The notes: generated from the letters alone by a model not told the origin. A stretch of DNA of 64,000 nt from Gemmatimonadota bacterium (GCA_028873845.1 JAPPNO010000042.1:1-64000); one strand, 5' to 3'. Positions 9,851 to 20,127 are shown, counted from the first letter of the stretch. Made by a program: numbers and translations.

Positions 9851-10537
9851 ACCGGAGGACTCGGCCTTGTCCGCCTTGTCCTTTTCCTCTTCCTTGTCCG
9901 GCTTTTCCTCATCGACGATGAGTTCGGGGCGGGGCCGGCAGATCTTTCCTCCGCCGAAGCCGAGTTTCCTGCCCAGCCGATCCCACCAGTTCTCCTCTTC
10001 CCGGCCGTCTCCCTCCCCGTGATCGTGGCCCGCGTGCGGGTCCAGCATTGCAACGGGTTGCCGGGCCGACTCGGGAAGTTCCCTCAACATGCCGAAGCGC
10101 GGCTTCAGGGATAGGGCCAGCCGGGCCGTGGGACCGGCGTCGGCCGGCGATGTGGTAGAGGGGAAGGCGTCGCCCACGGCATGGACGTCGACACCGGTGA
10201 CGGCATCCGAGGGGGGCGTGTCACCGGCTTTCGCCACCGACACGTCGCCGGGCGCCGGTTGTGGCAATTCCTCCGGGGTGGGAGTCGCCAGGGCGGGACG
10301 CGCCTGGACGTGGATCGGTTCGAGCTCGATCGGTTTCCTGACTTCTTCGATCTGAACGACTTCGATGGCGTCCAGGAACGCAAGCGGGTCCGTCGTGCCG
10401 GCGGGCGACTCGGAGGGCGGCTGCGGCACCTGGAAGTTGAGGGCGCCGAGCAGGACGCCGTGCACGGCCGCTGAAACGGCTAGGCTCACGCCCACGGCCA
10501 TCCGGTTCTGCCTGTTGCGGATTCGACGAGTGCTCAC
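9845..10537 (-). CDS. TonB N-terminal-like membrane-anchored protein, no recognisable C-terminal domain
   Basis: 230 aa; MAVGVSLAVSAAVHGVLLGALNFQ anchor then Pro-rich linker; tail acidic/lysine-rich (DEEKPDKEEEKDKADKAESSGS). Confidence 0.5.
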   Translation of the reverse strand: MSTRRIRNRQNRMAVGVSLAVSAAVHGVLLGALNFQVPQPPSESPAGTTDPLAFLDAIEVVQIEEVRKPIELEPIHVQARPALATPTPEELPQPAPGDVSVAKAGDTPPSDAVTGVDVHAVGDAFPSTTSPADAGPTARLALSLKPRFGMLRELPESARQPVAMLDPHAGHDHGEGDGREEENWWDRLGRKLGFGGGKICRPRPELIVDEEKPDKEEEKDKADKAESSGS

Positions 10538-10624
10538 CGCACCCTCCCTTTTCCTGCGGGACTCCTGTGCTCACATCCAATGTACACCATCATATACCGG
10601 TGCGCACGGCCTCGTGTTCCGGTT

Positions 10625-11398
10625 TCAGAGGTCGAAGTCGGCCACGACCGGGGCGTGGTCCGAGGGCGTATCGTGTTTCGGCCCCTTGCGCTGGTCGCGG
10701 TCCACCCAGGCCGCCGTCGAGGTCTCCGCGACCGGAAGGGTGGCGAAGATGTGGTCGATGCGCAGCCCGTCGTTCCGGGGAAACGCCAGCCGCCGGTAGT
10801 CCCACCAGCTGTAGACGCCTCCCTGCGGGTTGTGTTTCCTGACCACGTCTACCAGTCCCCAGTCGCGGATCCGCTCGAGGGCGTCGCGGGCGTCCGCATG
10901 GCACAGGACGCTCGCGGCCCACTTCTCCGGGTTCGCGGCGTCCTGGTCGTCTGGGGCGACATTGAAGTCCCCCGTGAGGACCACCGCGTCGCGGGGATCG
11001 TGGCGTGTTTCCAGGAGGTCCAGAAGGCGGCCCATCCACGCCAGCTTGTACGCGTAGGACTCCGAGCCGACGGTGCGCCCGTTGGGGAAGTAGGCCGAAT
11101 ACACCGTGACACCATTCACGTTGCCCGCGATCAGCCGCGCCTGCGGGTCGTCGTCGCCTGTCCCCCGCGTGACCTGGGTGATGGGGTGGGGACTCAGCAG
11201 CGCCACACCGTTGTAGGTCTTCTGGCCGAAGACGGCCGAGTCGTAGCCCTCTTCCCGCACGGGCTCGGCGGGGTACGTCTCGTCGAGCGTCTTGATCTCC
11301 TGCAGGCAGAGGGCGTCGGGGCGGTGGTCGCGCAGCCACTTGAGCAGCCGCGCCTGCCGCGCCTTGACCGAGTTCACGTTCCAGGTTGCGATGCGCAT
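10625..11398 (-). CDS. xth: exodeoxyribonuclease III
   Basis: MRIATWNVNSVKARQARLLKWL, LCLQEIKTLDETYP, VVLTGDFNVAPDDQD, GLRIDHIFATLPVAE, DHAPVVADFDL. ORF extends upstream but homology begins at 11398. Confidence 0.95.
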   Translation of the reverse strand: MRIATWNVNSVKARQARLLKWLRDHRPDALCLQEIKTLDETYPAEPVREEGYDSAVFGQKTYNGVALLSPHPITQVTRGTGDDDPQARLIAGNVNGVTVYSAYFPNGRTVGSESYAYKLAWMGRLLDLLETRHDPRDAVVLTGDFNVAPDDQDAANPEKWAASVLCHADARDALERIRDWGLVDVVRKHNPQGGVYSWWDYRRLAFPRNDGLRIDHIFATLPVAETSTAAWVDRDQRKGPKHDTPSDHAPVVADFDL

Positions 11399-11543
11399 GG
11401 TGGGTAACGGTAGGCACACGACGAGCGTGTGGGAAGTTCCGCGACCTGTGTCCGGTGAATCTGTGGCAGCGCACGTATTGCCCGGTCGCACGATTGCCCC
11501 GCAAGTTCGCAAGCCCGCAATCCCCCCCACCCCCATGACCCCC

Positions 11544-13142
11544 ATGCGAAACCTCAACATCGCCATCCTCTTCGCCACCACCCTGGCGCCCACCCCCACC
11601 CTCCTCCCCGCCCAGCGCTACGACGTCCTCATCACCGGCGGCACCATCGTCGACGGTACGGGCGCCGACCGCTTCGCCGCCGACGTGGCGGTCGCGGACG
11701 GCCGCATCGTCCTCGTCTCCCGCGACCCCCTCGACCCCGCCCTCGCCGCCACCGTCATTGACGCCACGGGACAGGTTGTCACCCCCGGCTTCATCGACAA
11801 CCACGCGCACGTGCAGCAGACGATCGCCGACTACCCCCTGGCCGAGAACTTCCTCCGCCAGGGCATCACCACGCTGATCGCGTCGCTGCACTCGGGCGAC
11901 CAGCCGTGGCCGCTCGAGGAGTTCGCGTCCGGGCTGGAGATGGTCCCCAACGTGGGATTCTTCGCGGGACACACCTGGACGCGCAAGCAGGTCCTCGGCA
12001 TGGAGAACCGGGCGCCGACCGCCGAAGAACTGGAAGAGATGAAGGCCCTCGTCGACAGGTCGATGCGCGAGGGGGCGCTGGGGCTCTCGACGGGGCTGCT
12101 GTACGTGCCCGCCAACTTCGCCGAGACCGAGGAGGTGATCGAGCTTGCGAAGGTGGCGGCGGCGCACGGCGGCATCTACGTGAGCCACATGCGCAACGAG
12201 GCCAGCGGGCTTCTCGAGTCGGTGCGCGAAGTGATCCGGATCGCGGAGGAGGCTCGGATCCCGGCGCAGATCAACCACCACAAGGCTGCCGGGGCGGCGC
12301 AATGGGGATGGAGCGAGCACAGCCTCGCGCTGATCGACTCGGCCAACGCGGCCGGGCTCACGGTCACGCATGACCTGTATCCGTACGCGGCTTCGAGCAC
12401 CGGGTCCTCCATCCTGTTCCCGCAGTGGGCGCTGGCGGGCGGCGCGGAGGACTTCGCCGCGCGGGTGGCCGACCCGGAGACGCGGGCGCGCATGGAGGCC
12501 GACATGCGCACCATCTTCATGACCGACCGGGTCGGGGCCGACATCTCGCGCATCCAGTTCCGCGTGCTCCGCTCCGACGAGTCCTACAACGGGAAGACCC
12601 TTGCCGACTACGCCGCCGACCGGGGCCTCCCGAACGATCTCGACACCGGGATCGCGCTGGCGATCGAGCTGCAGCTCCAGGGCGGATTCAGCGCGATCTA
12701 CCATGCAATGGATGAAGGGGACGTGATCCGCATCATGCAGCACCCGCTGGCGATGATCGAGACGGACGGGGACGCGGTGGGGTACGGCATCGGGTACCCG
12801 CACCCGCGCAGCTACGGCGCCTTCCCCCGAGTGCTGGCGCGCTACGTGCGCGAGCTGGGGGTCATCACCCTGGAGGAGGCCGTGAAGAAGATGACCTTGA
12901 TGCCGGCCCGGTGGCTCGGCCGCGAGGACATGGGGGTGATCGCCGAGGGGATGCGCGCCGACATCGCGGTTTTCGACCCGGAGGTGATCGCGGACCGGGC
13001 GACCTTCGCCGACCCGCACCAGTACAGCGTGGGGATCACCGACCTGCTGGTGAACGGGGTGCCGGTGATCCGCGACGGGGGCATCACGGGCGAGAAGCCG
13101 GGGCGGTGGATACGGGGGCCGGTGCGGAAACCGGTGAGCTGA
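11544..13142 (+). CDS. D-aminoacylase/N-acyl-D-amino-acid deacylase family amidohydrolase (secreted)
   Basis: MRNLNIAILFATTLAPTPTLLPAQRYDVLITGGTIVDGTGADRFAADVAV, VTPGFIDNHAHVQQ, ADIAVFDPEVIAD; signal peptide. Confidence 0.92.
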   Translation: MRNLNIAILFATTLAPTPTLLPAQRYDVLITGGTIVDGTGADRFAADVAVADGRIVLVSRDPLDPALAATVIDATGQVVTPGFIDNHAHVQQTIADYPLAENFLRQGITTLIASLHSGDQPWPLEEFASGLEMVPNVGFFAGHTWTRKQVLGMENRAPTAEELEEMKALVDRSMREGALGLSTGLLYVPANFAETEEVIELAKVAAAHGGIYVSHMRNEASGLLESVREVIRIAEEARIPAQINHHKAAGAAQWGWSEHSLALIDSANAAGLTVTHDLYPYAASSTGSSILFPQWALAGGAEDFAARVADPETRARMEADMRTIFMTDRVGADISRIQFRVLRSDESYNGKTLADYAADRGLPNDLDTGIALAIELQLQGGFSAIYHAMDEGDVIRIMQHPLAMIETDGDAVGYGIGYPHPRSYGAFPRVLARYVRELGVITLEEAVKKMTLMPARWLGREDMGVIAEGMRADIAVFDPEVIADRATFADPHQYSVGITDLLVNGVPVIRDGGITGEKPGRWIRGPVRKPVS

Positions 13143-13284
13143 GGGCGGGGGACTGCCGGCCCGGCGCCGCACCGCCCTGCATGACTCAGGGTGGCGTTGT
13201 CTACGCACGGCTGACGGCGAGTGGGCTGACCATGTCCCCGGAGCTCACAGACAGATTATACGGCGAATCTGTCCCTGCGGGTCG

Positions 13285-13308
13285 CTGAAGGCACTCTTCA
13301 GGCCTTTT
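13285..13308 (+). terminator. candidate intrinsic terminator
   Basis: CTGAAG-GCACT-CTTCAG stem-loop followed by gccTTTT, in the convergent gap between 13142 and 13430. Confidence 0.4.
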
Positions 13309-13429
13309 GACGGGATCGTTTGGCGGAGCTGGTGCCAGATTCTACCCTCAATCTGTCACGGAATCGGTCACAAGTTGTCAGGTGATTCTCTGTCGACTCG
13401 TGGCCACGTGTGGTCGGACCTCGCAGCCA

Positions 13430-15490
13430 CTACCCGTCCGCCGCCGGCTTCACCGGCCGCAGATACTTCTCGAACCACGTCAGAATCCGCTCCGACACAT
13501 CCATGAGAAACTTGGGCTCGCGCGGCCCGTGCGGGGTGCGCGGATACACCACCATCTCCGTCTCCACTCCAAGCCGCCTCAGCGAGTTGAAGAACTCCTG
13601 CCCCTGCGTGAAGGGCACCCGCAGATCCTGCGCTCCGTGGATGACCTGCGTGGGCGTCGTGACGTTGCCGATGTGGTAGATGGCCGAGTGGCGCTCGTAG
13701 GCCTCGTAGTTCTCGAAGTACTCCTCGCCCATGTGGCCGACCAGGTAGTCGCCGATGTCGGTGGTGGTCACCATGCTGATCAGGTTGGGGAGTCCGGCGC
13801 CCATCGAGGCGGCACGGAACCGGTCGGTCTGCGTGACCGCGAAAGAGGTCATGTAGCCGCCGTAGCTCCACCCCATGAGGAGCAGGCTGTCGGGGTGCGC
13901 GACGCCCATCCCGATCACCTCGTCGACGCCGGCGAGGAGGTCGGAGAGGTCGCCGTAGCCCCAGTCCATGTAGTTGGCGTAGCGGAACTCCTTGCCGTAG
14001 CCGGTGCTGCCGCGTGGGTTGGGGCGCAGAACCGCGTAGCCCTCCTGCGCGAAGTACTGGATCATGTAGATGCTGGGCGAGCCGGTGAACGACTGCGAGT
14101 AGACGCCCGCGGGGCCGCCGTGGACGTTCAGGATGAGTGGGACTCGGGAGCCCTCGTCGTAGCCGACGGGGTAGGTCAGCAGCCCCTCGACGGGGGTGCC
14201 GTCGGGGGCGTGCCAGGCCAGCAGCTCGGTGCGGCCCATGGGGGGGCGGGGGACATCGGCGTTGATTGCGGTGACGGGGGTGGGGGCGAAGGCGTCGAGT
14301 CCGGTCAGGTAGACCTCGGCGGGCTCGCCGGAGGTCTGCCAGGTCATGGCCAGTCGACCGGCCTGTGCCGCGATTGCGGTCGAGCCTACGACGCCGTCTC
14401 CCTCGGTGACATGCCGAATCCGTCCCCCGCCGACGGGCACGGCAATGACGTGGCGGGTCGTCCCAAGCGACTCGTTCAGGAAGACCTCGTCGGAGTCCGC
14501 CGACCAGCCGAGGATCGAGACGCTACGGTTCGGGGTCTCGGGGAGCATGCGGGACTGGCCGGTTGCGGGATCGAGGACGTAGAGGTCCGCCAGGCCGATC
14601 GGCTCCGGCTGGTCGCCGGTCGAGGCGTAGACGATCAGCGACCCGTCGGGGGACCAGCGCGGGGACGACTCGATGCCGGCGCCGGTCAGGAGTTGGATGG
14701 CTTCGCCTCCGGACGCGTCGACCAGCGCGATGTCGCCCGAGAGCCGGCCGGTGTTGATGCGCGGATCCGCCTGGTGGGCGAATGCGAACCGCCGCCCGTC
14801 GGGGGACCAGTCGAAGCTGGTGACGTGGAAGTCTCCTTCGGTGACGCGGGTGGCCTCGGCGGTCTCGGTGGCCGCCGGGTCGAAGGGGACCGTGTAGATG
14901 TGGCCGTACTTGAAGTTCTGGTCCACGAGGATGACGTCGCGCTTCTCCTTGGCGGCCTTCTCCTCCTCCTCGGTCTGCGGGTCGCGCATGAGGAAGGCGA
15001 AGGCGCTCCCGTCGGGCGACCAGCGGTACTGTCCCACGCCCGGTTTCGCTTCCGTTACCTGGTGGGCTTCGCCGCCGTCGAGAGGCAGGACCCAGATCTG
15101 GTTGCTCCCCGAGCGGGAGGTGGTGAAAGCCAGCCAGCGGCCGTCGGGGGAGAAGGACGGGCCGGAGGCGGACGACTCGCCGCGGGTGAACTGGACGCGG
15201 CGCCCGCCGTCGGCGTCGGCCACCCAGATGTGGCTCCGGTACTCGGACTTTTCGCCCTCCATGAGGGGTTCGCGCACCACGTAGGCGATGCGGGAGCCGT
15301 CCGGGGAGATTGCGACACCGGAGGGCTGGAGGTAGCGCATGCTGAGGGCGGGGGTCCAGCGGTCTTCGGGTGGCGGGTCTTCGGCGGGTGTCTGGGCGGC
15401 GGCGGGGGCCGCGGGCGTCGCGAGCGGGAAGGCGGCGAGCAGCAGGGCGGCCCAGGTCGGACGGGGGTGTCGGGGGGGCGAGTGGGGCAT
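13430..15490 (-). CDS. S9 family peptidase (prolyl oligopeptidase/DPP-like), secreted
   Basis: MPHSPPRHPRPTWAALLLAAFPLATPAAPAAA signal; WD40-like/PD40 propeller (SPDGSRIAYVV, WSPDGSAFAF); catalytic GWSYGGYMTSFAVTQ, GAQDLRVPFTQGQEFF. Confidence 0.95.
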   Translation of the reverse strand: MPHSPPRHPRPTWAALLLAAFPLATPAAPAAAQTPAEDPPPEDRWTPALSMRYLQPSGVAISPDGSRIAYVVREPLMEGEKSEYRSHIWVADADGGRRVQFTRGESSASGPSFSPDGRWLAFTTSRSGSNQIWVLPLDGGEAHQVTEAKPGVGQYRWSPDGSAFAFLMRDPQTEEEEKAAKEKRDVILVDQNFKYGHIYTVPFDPAATETAEATRVTEGDFHVTSFDWSPDGRRFAFAHQADPRINTGRLSGDIALVDASGGEAIQLLTGAGIESSPRWSPDGSLIVYASTGDQPEPIGLADLYVLDPATGQSRMLPETPNRSVSILGWSADSDEVFLNESLGTTRHVIAVPVGGGRIRHVTEGDGVVGSTAIAAQAGRLAMTWQTSGEPAEVYLTGLDAFAPTPVTAINADVPRPPMGRTELLAWHAPDGTPVEGLLTYPVGYDEGSRVPLILNVHGGPAGVYSQSFTGSPSIYMIQYFAQEGYAVLRPNPRGSTGYGKEFRYANYMDWGYGDLSDLLAGVDEVIGMGVAHPDSLLLMGWSYGGYMTSFAVTQTDRFRAASMGAGLPNLISMVTTTDIGDYLVGHMGEEYFENYEAYERHSAIYHIGNVTTPTQVIHGAQDLRVPFTQGQEFFNSLRRLGVETEMVVYPRTPHGPREPKFLMDVSERILTWFEKYLRPVKPAADG

Positions 15491-15850
15491 GATCGGTTCC
15501 TTCGGGGAGCGGACGGTGCGGGCGGTTTCCGTGCTGGCATTATGGGCGGGTGGAGCGGTGCCAACAAGGTGGTTTGCGGCGGGTCGGGATTGTGGGCGCG
15601 CCACGGTGCTCCCACCATGTCAGGCATGCAACAGAGACCGATTCGCTCCGCCTGCGGGAGCCGACACGGGGGCCACGCCGCCGCGATCCTCGTGAGCGGG
15701 ACGGCCGCGCTGGCGGCGTGGTATGAACTGGGCGGAACGCGGATCCAACTCTACGACCTGGACTTCGCGGATCTCACGGCGCAACCCGTCTTCCGGCCGG
15801 TCGGCCGGGACCGCCAAGACCCCTGACACCAGCGAAAGGCCATCGAGGAA

Positions 15851-16735
15851 ATGCCCGCCGACGCCTGGGATCCCGAGTCCCACCTGCGGCAACCGCGACT
15901 CACCGCCGTACGCCTCGGCAACCCCCCCGGCCGCGACCGCGACCGCTTCCCCTTCAACATCCCGGCGCTGCAGGGTCTCCACGAGATCGGACTGCCGGGT
16001 CCGGTCACCTTCTTCGCCGGCGAGAACGGCTCGGGCAAGTCGACGCTGCTGGAAGCTCTCGCGATCGCGACGGGCCTCCCGGCGGTGGGCAGGGCCGACG
16101 CTTCAACGGACGACTCGCTGGTCAGCCAGCGGAGGCTGGCAGGGTTGCTGAGGACGGTGTGGCGAAGGCGGGCGCACCGCGGGTTCTTCCTGCGGGCGGA
16201 GGACTTCTTCGGCTTCGTGCACCGGCTGCAGCGCGACAGAGCCGAGATGGAGGCACGGATCGAGCAGGTGGAGCGGGAGTACGAGGGGCGGTCCGAACTG
16301 GCGAAGCGGCTCGCGATGGGGCCCGCCGCCGCGTCGCTGGGCGCGATGGAGGCCACCTACGGCCGCAATCTGGACGCGAATTCGCACGGTGAGAGCTTTC
16401 TGCGCCTCTTCCGGGGCCGTTTCGTCCCGGAGGGCCTGTACCTGCTCGACGAGCCGGAGGCGGCGCTGTCGGTGCAGAGCCAGCTGGGGTTCATCGCGAT
16501 GATGAGGGAGATGGTCGAGCAGGGGGGTCAGTTCATCATCGCGACCCATTCGCCCGTGCTGATGGCGGTGCCCGGAGCGACGATCTACAACTTCGACGAG
16601 TCACCGCTCCGGGAGGTGGCGTACGACGCCCTCGAGGGAGTTCAGCTCGTCAAGGCGTTTCTGCAGGCGCCACAGCGGTATATGCGGCACCTGTGGCGGG
16701 AGGAACCCGGGGGTTCCGGGGACCTCCCTGGCTAA
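15851..16735 (+). CDS. AAA family ATPase (ABC-type fold, OLD/RecF-like single-domain)
   Basis: 294 aa; Walker A AGENGSGKSTLLEAL, signature-like QLGFIAMMREM, Walker B GLYLLDEPEAALS, IATHSPVLMAVPGA. Confidence 0.9.
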   Translation: MPADAWDPESHLRQPRLTAVRLGNPPGRDRDRFPFNIPALQGLHEIGLPGPVTFFAGENGSGKSTLLEALAIATGLPAVGRADASTDDSLVSQRRLAGLLRTVWRRRAHRGFFLRAEDFFGFVHRLQRDRAEMEARIEQVEREYEGRSELAKRLAMGPAAASLGAMEATYGRNLDANSHGESFLRLFRGRFVPEGLYLLDEPEAALSVQSQLGFIAMMREMVEQGGQFIIATHSPVLMAVPGATIYNFDESPLREVAYDALEGVQLVKAFLQAPQRYMRHLWREEPGGSGDLPG

Positions 16736-17388
16736 TCGCTGCTCGCCTCTTCGGCCTCCGCGGGATCGCCGGCATCACCGCCGCCGCGCGATCCGGCCGC
16801 CTTCTCGGCGCGCCAGCGCTCGCGGGCCTCGTCCCAGGCGGTGTCCATGTCCTTCACCGCGCGGTCCAGCACCGCCTTCATGTCCTTGAACAGCTGTTCG
16901 TCCTCGATCCAGCCCAGCGCGCTCTGGAAGGTGGTGCGCGCCAGGTGGGAGAACTTGCGCGACAGCTCGGCCATGTCCCGTCCGAAGAGGCGGTCGCTGA
17001 AACGCGAGACCCGCTCGAAGATGCTGTTGACGTGATCCCGGTTCTCGTCCAGGTGGGCGCGCCCGTCATCGGTGATGGTGTAGATCTTCCGGCCTCCGTG
17101 GTCGCGCGACGTCACAAGCCCCTGGTCCTCGAGGAGCTGCAAGGTCGGATAGACGGAACCGGGGCTGGCCCGGTAGCAACCGGCGGACTGTGCTTCCAGC
17201 TCCTGCATGACCTCGTAGCCGTGCATGGGCTTCTGTTCGATGAGCCCGAGGATGGCGAACTTGAGGTCGCCGCGCTCGAACCACTTCCAAGCGCGTCCGC
17301 CGCTGCCGCTGGCGGCGCTGCCAGGGGGGCGAGCCCGTGCCGAAGGCCAGGGAAAGGCGTCGAAATCCAGCAGATCGTCGAATCGCAT
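16732..17388 (-). CDS. PadR family transcriptional regulator
   Basis: MRFDDLLDF...FERGDLKFAILGLIEQKPMHGYEVMQELEAQSAGCYRASPGSVYPTLQLLEDQGLV; PadR wHTH. Confidence 0.93.
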   Translation of the reverse strand: MRFDDLLDFDAFPWPSARARPPGSAASGSGGRAWKWFERGDLKFAILGLIEQKPMHGYEVMQELEAQSAGCYRASPGSVYPTLQLLEDQGLVTSRDHGGRKIYTITDDGRAHLDENRDHVNSIFERVSRFSDRLFGRDMAELSRKFSHLARTTFQSALGWIEDEQLFKDMKAVLDRAVKDMDTAWDEARERWRAEKAAGSRGGGDAGDPAEAEEASSD

Positions 17389-17640
17389 GGTATGAAATCC
17401 TCCTGTCTGTGTTCTGTTGGCCGGGATGATGTGCCGCACCGCCTCGGAGGCGAATCGGCGATTGGCGAGCCAAGCGTTGTTATTCGATATATCAACAAAT
17501 GTCGCGAAAGATTCAAGGTGGGAAGGAGGGACGCGGGGAACGAGCCCCGGGGGAGGCGTCGGGGGGCGGTTCTTGTCGCCGCTCCGCGCCCGGCGCCCGG
17601 CTGTGGAGAGAGCCGTGGACGGATCTGCGGGGGTAGACGG

Positions 17641-18948
17641 GTGATCGGCCGGAGTGTGAAGCCACCGTCCTCCCTTGCTCCGGCCGAGGCCGCGGTGCTG
17701 GACGCCATCGACGAGTCGTGGCTGCTGGAGACTCTGGCGGGCCTGATCGCGATCCCGAGCTGGGGAGGGCGCGAACGCCGCGCGCAGGAGTACGTGGCCG
17801 CCGCGATGGGCGGGTTGGGGATGGAGGTCGACATCTGGGAGGTCGACGAGGGCGGGCTCGCGCGGCACCCGGACTACACGACGGAGATCGAGCGGGTGGA
17901 CCCCCTGGGCGTGGTCGGGAAGGTCTGCTGGGGCGACGGGGGACCGACGCTCGTGCTGAACGGCCACGTCGATGTCGTGCCGCCGGGAGATGCTTCGCGC
18001 TGGGCCACGCCGCCGTTCGAGATGGTGCGGAAGGGCGGGCGGGTGTACGGCCGGGGGGCCGTGGACATGAAGGGTCCGCTCGTGGCCGGACTGGCCGGGG
18101 TCGGGGCGGTGCTCGCAAGCGGGATCCCGCTCCGGGGATCGCTGCTCTTTCAGAGCGTCATCGGGGAGGAGGACGGGGGCCTTGGGACGCTGGCATCGGT
18201 GCTGCGCGGGCATGTGGGCGACGGAGCCATGGTGCTGGAGCCCACGGGGCTCTCGGTGGCGACGGCCCAGGCCGGGGCGCTCAACTTCCGCCTGACCGTG
18301 CCGGGACGCGCGGCCCACGGGGCCCTGCGGCACCAGGGCGTGAGCGCGCTGGAAAAGTTCATGCTGGTGTACCGGGACCTGGTCGGCTTCGAGCGGGAGC
18401 GGAACCGGGGGGTGGACGACCCGCGCCTGAGCGCCCTTTCCGTGCCCTATCCGATCTGCGTGGGGACGGTCCGGGGTGGGGAGTGGGCCTCGACGGTGCC
18501 GGAATCGATCCGGGCGGAGGGGAGGTTCGGGGTCGGTGTGCGGGAAGATGTAGCCGCGGCGCGGCGGGCGCTGGAGGACCGGGTGGCGGCGTGCTGTGCG
18601 CGCGACGGTTTTCTGCGCGAGAACCCGGCGGTGGTGGAGTGGTGGGGGGGCCAGTTCGCCCCCTGCGAGACGTCGGACAATGCTGCGATCGTGAAGGTGG
18701 CCCGTGGCGTGGCTCGCGATCTGCGGGTGGGGTGTGAAGAGGTCGTCGGGGTGCCGTACGGCTCCGACCTGCGCCACCTGGTCAACGCGGGGGGGACTCC
18801 GGGCGTTCTCTTCGGGCCGGGTGACGTCTCCGGGGCGCACCGCGAGAACGAGTCGATTGCGGTTGGAGAGCTGGTGGACGGCGCGCGGGCGGTGGCGCTC
18901 TGCGTGATGAGGTTTCCGGGAGAGCTCAGTTCGATCGAACCGCCGTGA
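17641..18948 (+). CDS. M20 family metallopeptidase (ArgE/DapE/ACY1)
   Basis: LNGHVDVVPPGDASRWATPPFEMV, GRGAVDMKGPLVAG, VIGEEDGG; GTG start 17641 is the likely start inside a longer ORF. Confidence 0.9.
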   Translation: MIGRSVKPPSSLAPAEAAVLDAIDESWLLETLAGLIAIPSWGGRERRAQEYVAAAMGGLGMEVDIWEVDEGGLARHPDYTTEIERVDPLGVVGKVCWGDGGPTLVLNGHVDVVPPGDASRWATPPFEMVRKGGRVYGRGAVDMKGPLVAGLAGVGAVLASGIPLRGSLLFQSVIGEEDGGLGTLASVLRGHVGDGAMVLEPTGLSVATAQAGALNFRLTVPGRAAHGALRHQGVSALEKFMLVYRDLVGFERERNRGVDDPRLSALSVPYPICVGTVRGGEWASTVPESIRAEGRFGVGVREDVAAARRALEDRVAACCARDGFLRENPAVVEWWGGQFAPCETSDNAAIVKVARGVARDLRVGCEEVVGVPYGSDLRHLVNAGGTPGVLFGPGDVSGAHRENESIAVGELVDGARAVALCVMRFPGELSSIEPP

Positions 18949-19306
18949 AGGTGCCGGTCGCGTCTCCCATCGCCCAGGTGCCCTCCAGTCCGGTGTCGGT
19001 GACGGTAAGAGCGATCGTGAGCGGTCCCTCGGGGCCGTCGGCGAGGATGGTCACGGTCTGGTCGACGACCTCCACTGCGGCGATGGGGGCGGGCGGCATG
19101 GGGACGGTCTCGGCCGTCAGGATCCCGGTGTAGCCGTCCTCGTCCGCTTCGATGGTCATGGTTCCCGTGATGGTCTGGCCCTCCGCCACGGCGGTGAACG
19201 CGTAGGTACCCACCGGGTCGTAGGGCGGTGGTCCCGAAGGGCCCGACGCGCAGGCGGTGAGCATGGCGGCGGCTGTCAGGGAGACGGTCAGGTGTCGGAT
19301 GGTCAT
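18926..19306 (-). CDS. small lipoprotein, unknown function
   Basis: 126 aa; MTIRHLTVSLTAAAMLTACASGPSG lipobox; beta-rich DPVGTYAFTAVAEGQTITGTMTI. Confidence 0.65.
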   Translation of the reverse strand: MTIRHLTVSLTAAAMLTACASGPSGPPPYDPVGTYAFTAVAEGQTITGTMTIEADEDGYTGILTAETVPMPPAPIAAVEVVDQTVTILADGPEGPLTIALTVTDTGLEGTWAMGDATGTFTAVRSN

Positions 19307-20127
19307 TCGCTCTCCAGGTTGTGTTGGGCTCTCTGCCATGTTGGCACAGTGGCGGGATCCACGCCATGGCCCCGTGCGAAATCGTCGATCAGCGCCCGGG
19401 CGATGCTGTAGGCGGGGGGGACGGGGGGGAGCGCGTCGGCGGTGAACCATGCGACGTCCTCGAGTTCGTCGTCGCGGTTGACGATGGTGCCGTCGCCGTC
19501 GCAGGTGGCCGTGAATCCCACCATGAGCGAATCGGGGAAGGGCCAGGGCTGGCTGCCGAAGTAGCGAATGTCGCGGACCCGTATGCCCGACTCCTCCTCC
19601 ACTTCGCGCCGCACCGCGTCTTCAAGGTTCTCGCCGGGGTCCACGAACCCGGCCAGGACGGAGTAGGAGCCCTGTGGGTGGCGCCGCGAGCGGCCCAGCA
19701 GGATCCGGTCGCCCCGCGTGACCTGGACGATTACCGCGGGCGAGATCTTCGGGAAGGCGAGGTGGCCGCAATCGGGGCAGACCCTGGCCTGGTGATGCCG
19801 CGAGGGAACGGTGGCCGTGCCGCAGACGCCGCAGAAGCGGGAGGTGCGGCGCCAGCGCGCCAGGTGGGCGGCGGTGAGGGCGAGGCCGGCTTCAGCTTCG
19901 GGGAGCAGGGACAGGACCGTGCGCAGGGTGACCGTTGATACGCCGGGAGGTGGGGTCCACGTCGCACCGGCTACCGCGGCGGCACCGCGCACATGCTGGC
20001 CGCGCCGGCTCACCCGGAACCAGTCGACCCTCCCCGGATTCCATGCCCGCGCCTGGTCGAGCGAAGGCAGGTGGACCGCGCCATCGGCGAGGGCAAGGCG
20101 GTTGCGGGCGAAGAGGCAGGCTCTCAT
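19303..20127 (-). CDS. nudC: NAD(+)/NADH pyrophosphatase, NUDIX
   Basis: Zinc ribbon CGVCGTATVPSRHHQARVCPDCG; Nudix box GFVDPGENLEDAVRREVEEESGI; SQPWPFPDSLMVGF motif. Confidence 0.95.
   Translation of the reverse strand: MRACLFARNRLALADGAVHLPSLDQARAWNPGRVDWFRVSRRGQHVRGAAAVAGATWTPPPGVSTVTLRTVLSLLPEAEAGLALTAAHLARWRRTSRFCGVCGTATVPSRHHQARVCPDCGHLAFPKISPAVIVQVTRGDRILLGRSRRHPQGSYSVLAGFVDPGENLEDAVRREVEEESGIRVRDIRYFGSQPWPFPDSLMVGFTATCDGDGTIVNRDDELEDVAWFTADALPPVPPAYSIARALIDDFARGHGVDPATVPTWQRAQHNLESE

Noticed and set aside
10590-13208. 872-aa minus-strand ORF
   Set aside because: Antisense shadow of the amidohydrolase and of exonuclease III; low-complexity composition.
13307-15826. 839-aa plus-strand ORF
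   Set aside because: Antisense to the S9 peptidase, which has clear catalytic motifs.
16732-18840. 702-aa read-through ORF starting antisense to the M20 peptidase
   Set aside because: Only the 3' part (16732..17388) is a real gene (PadR); the rest is antisense shadow.
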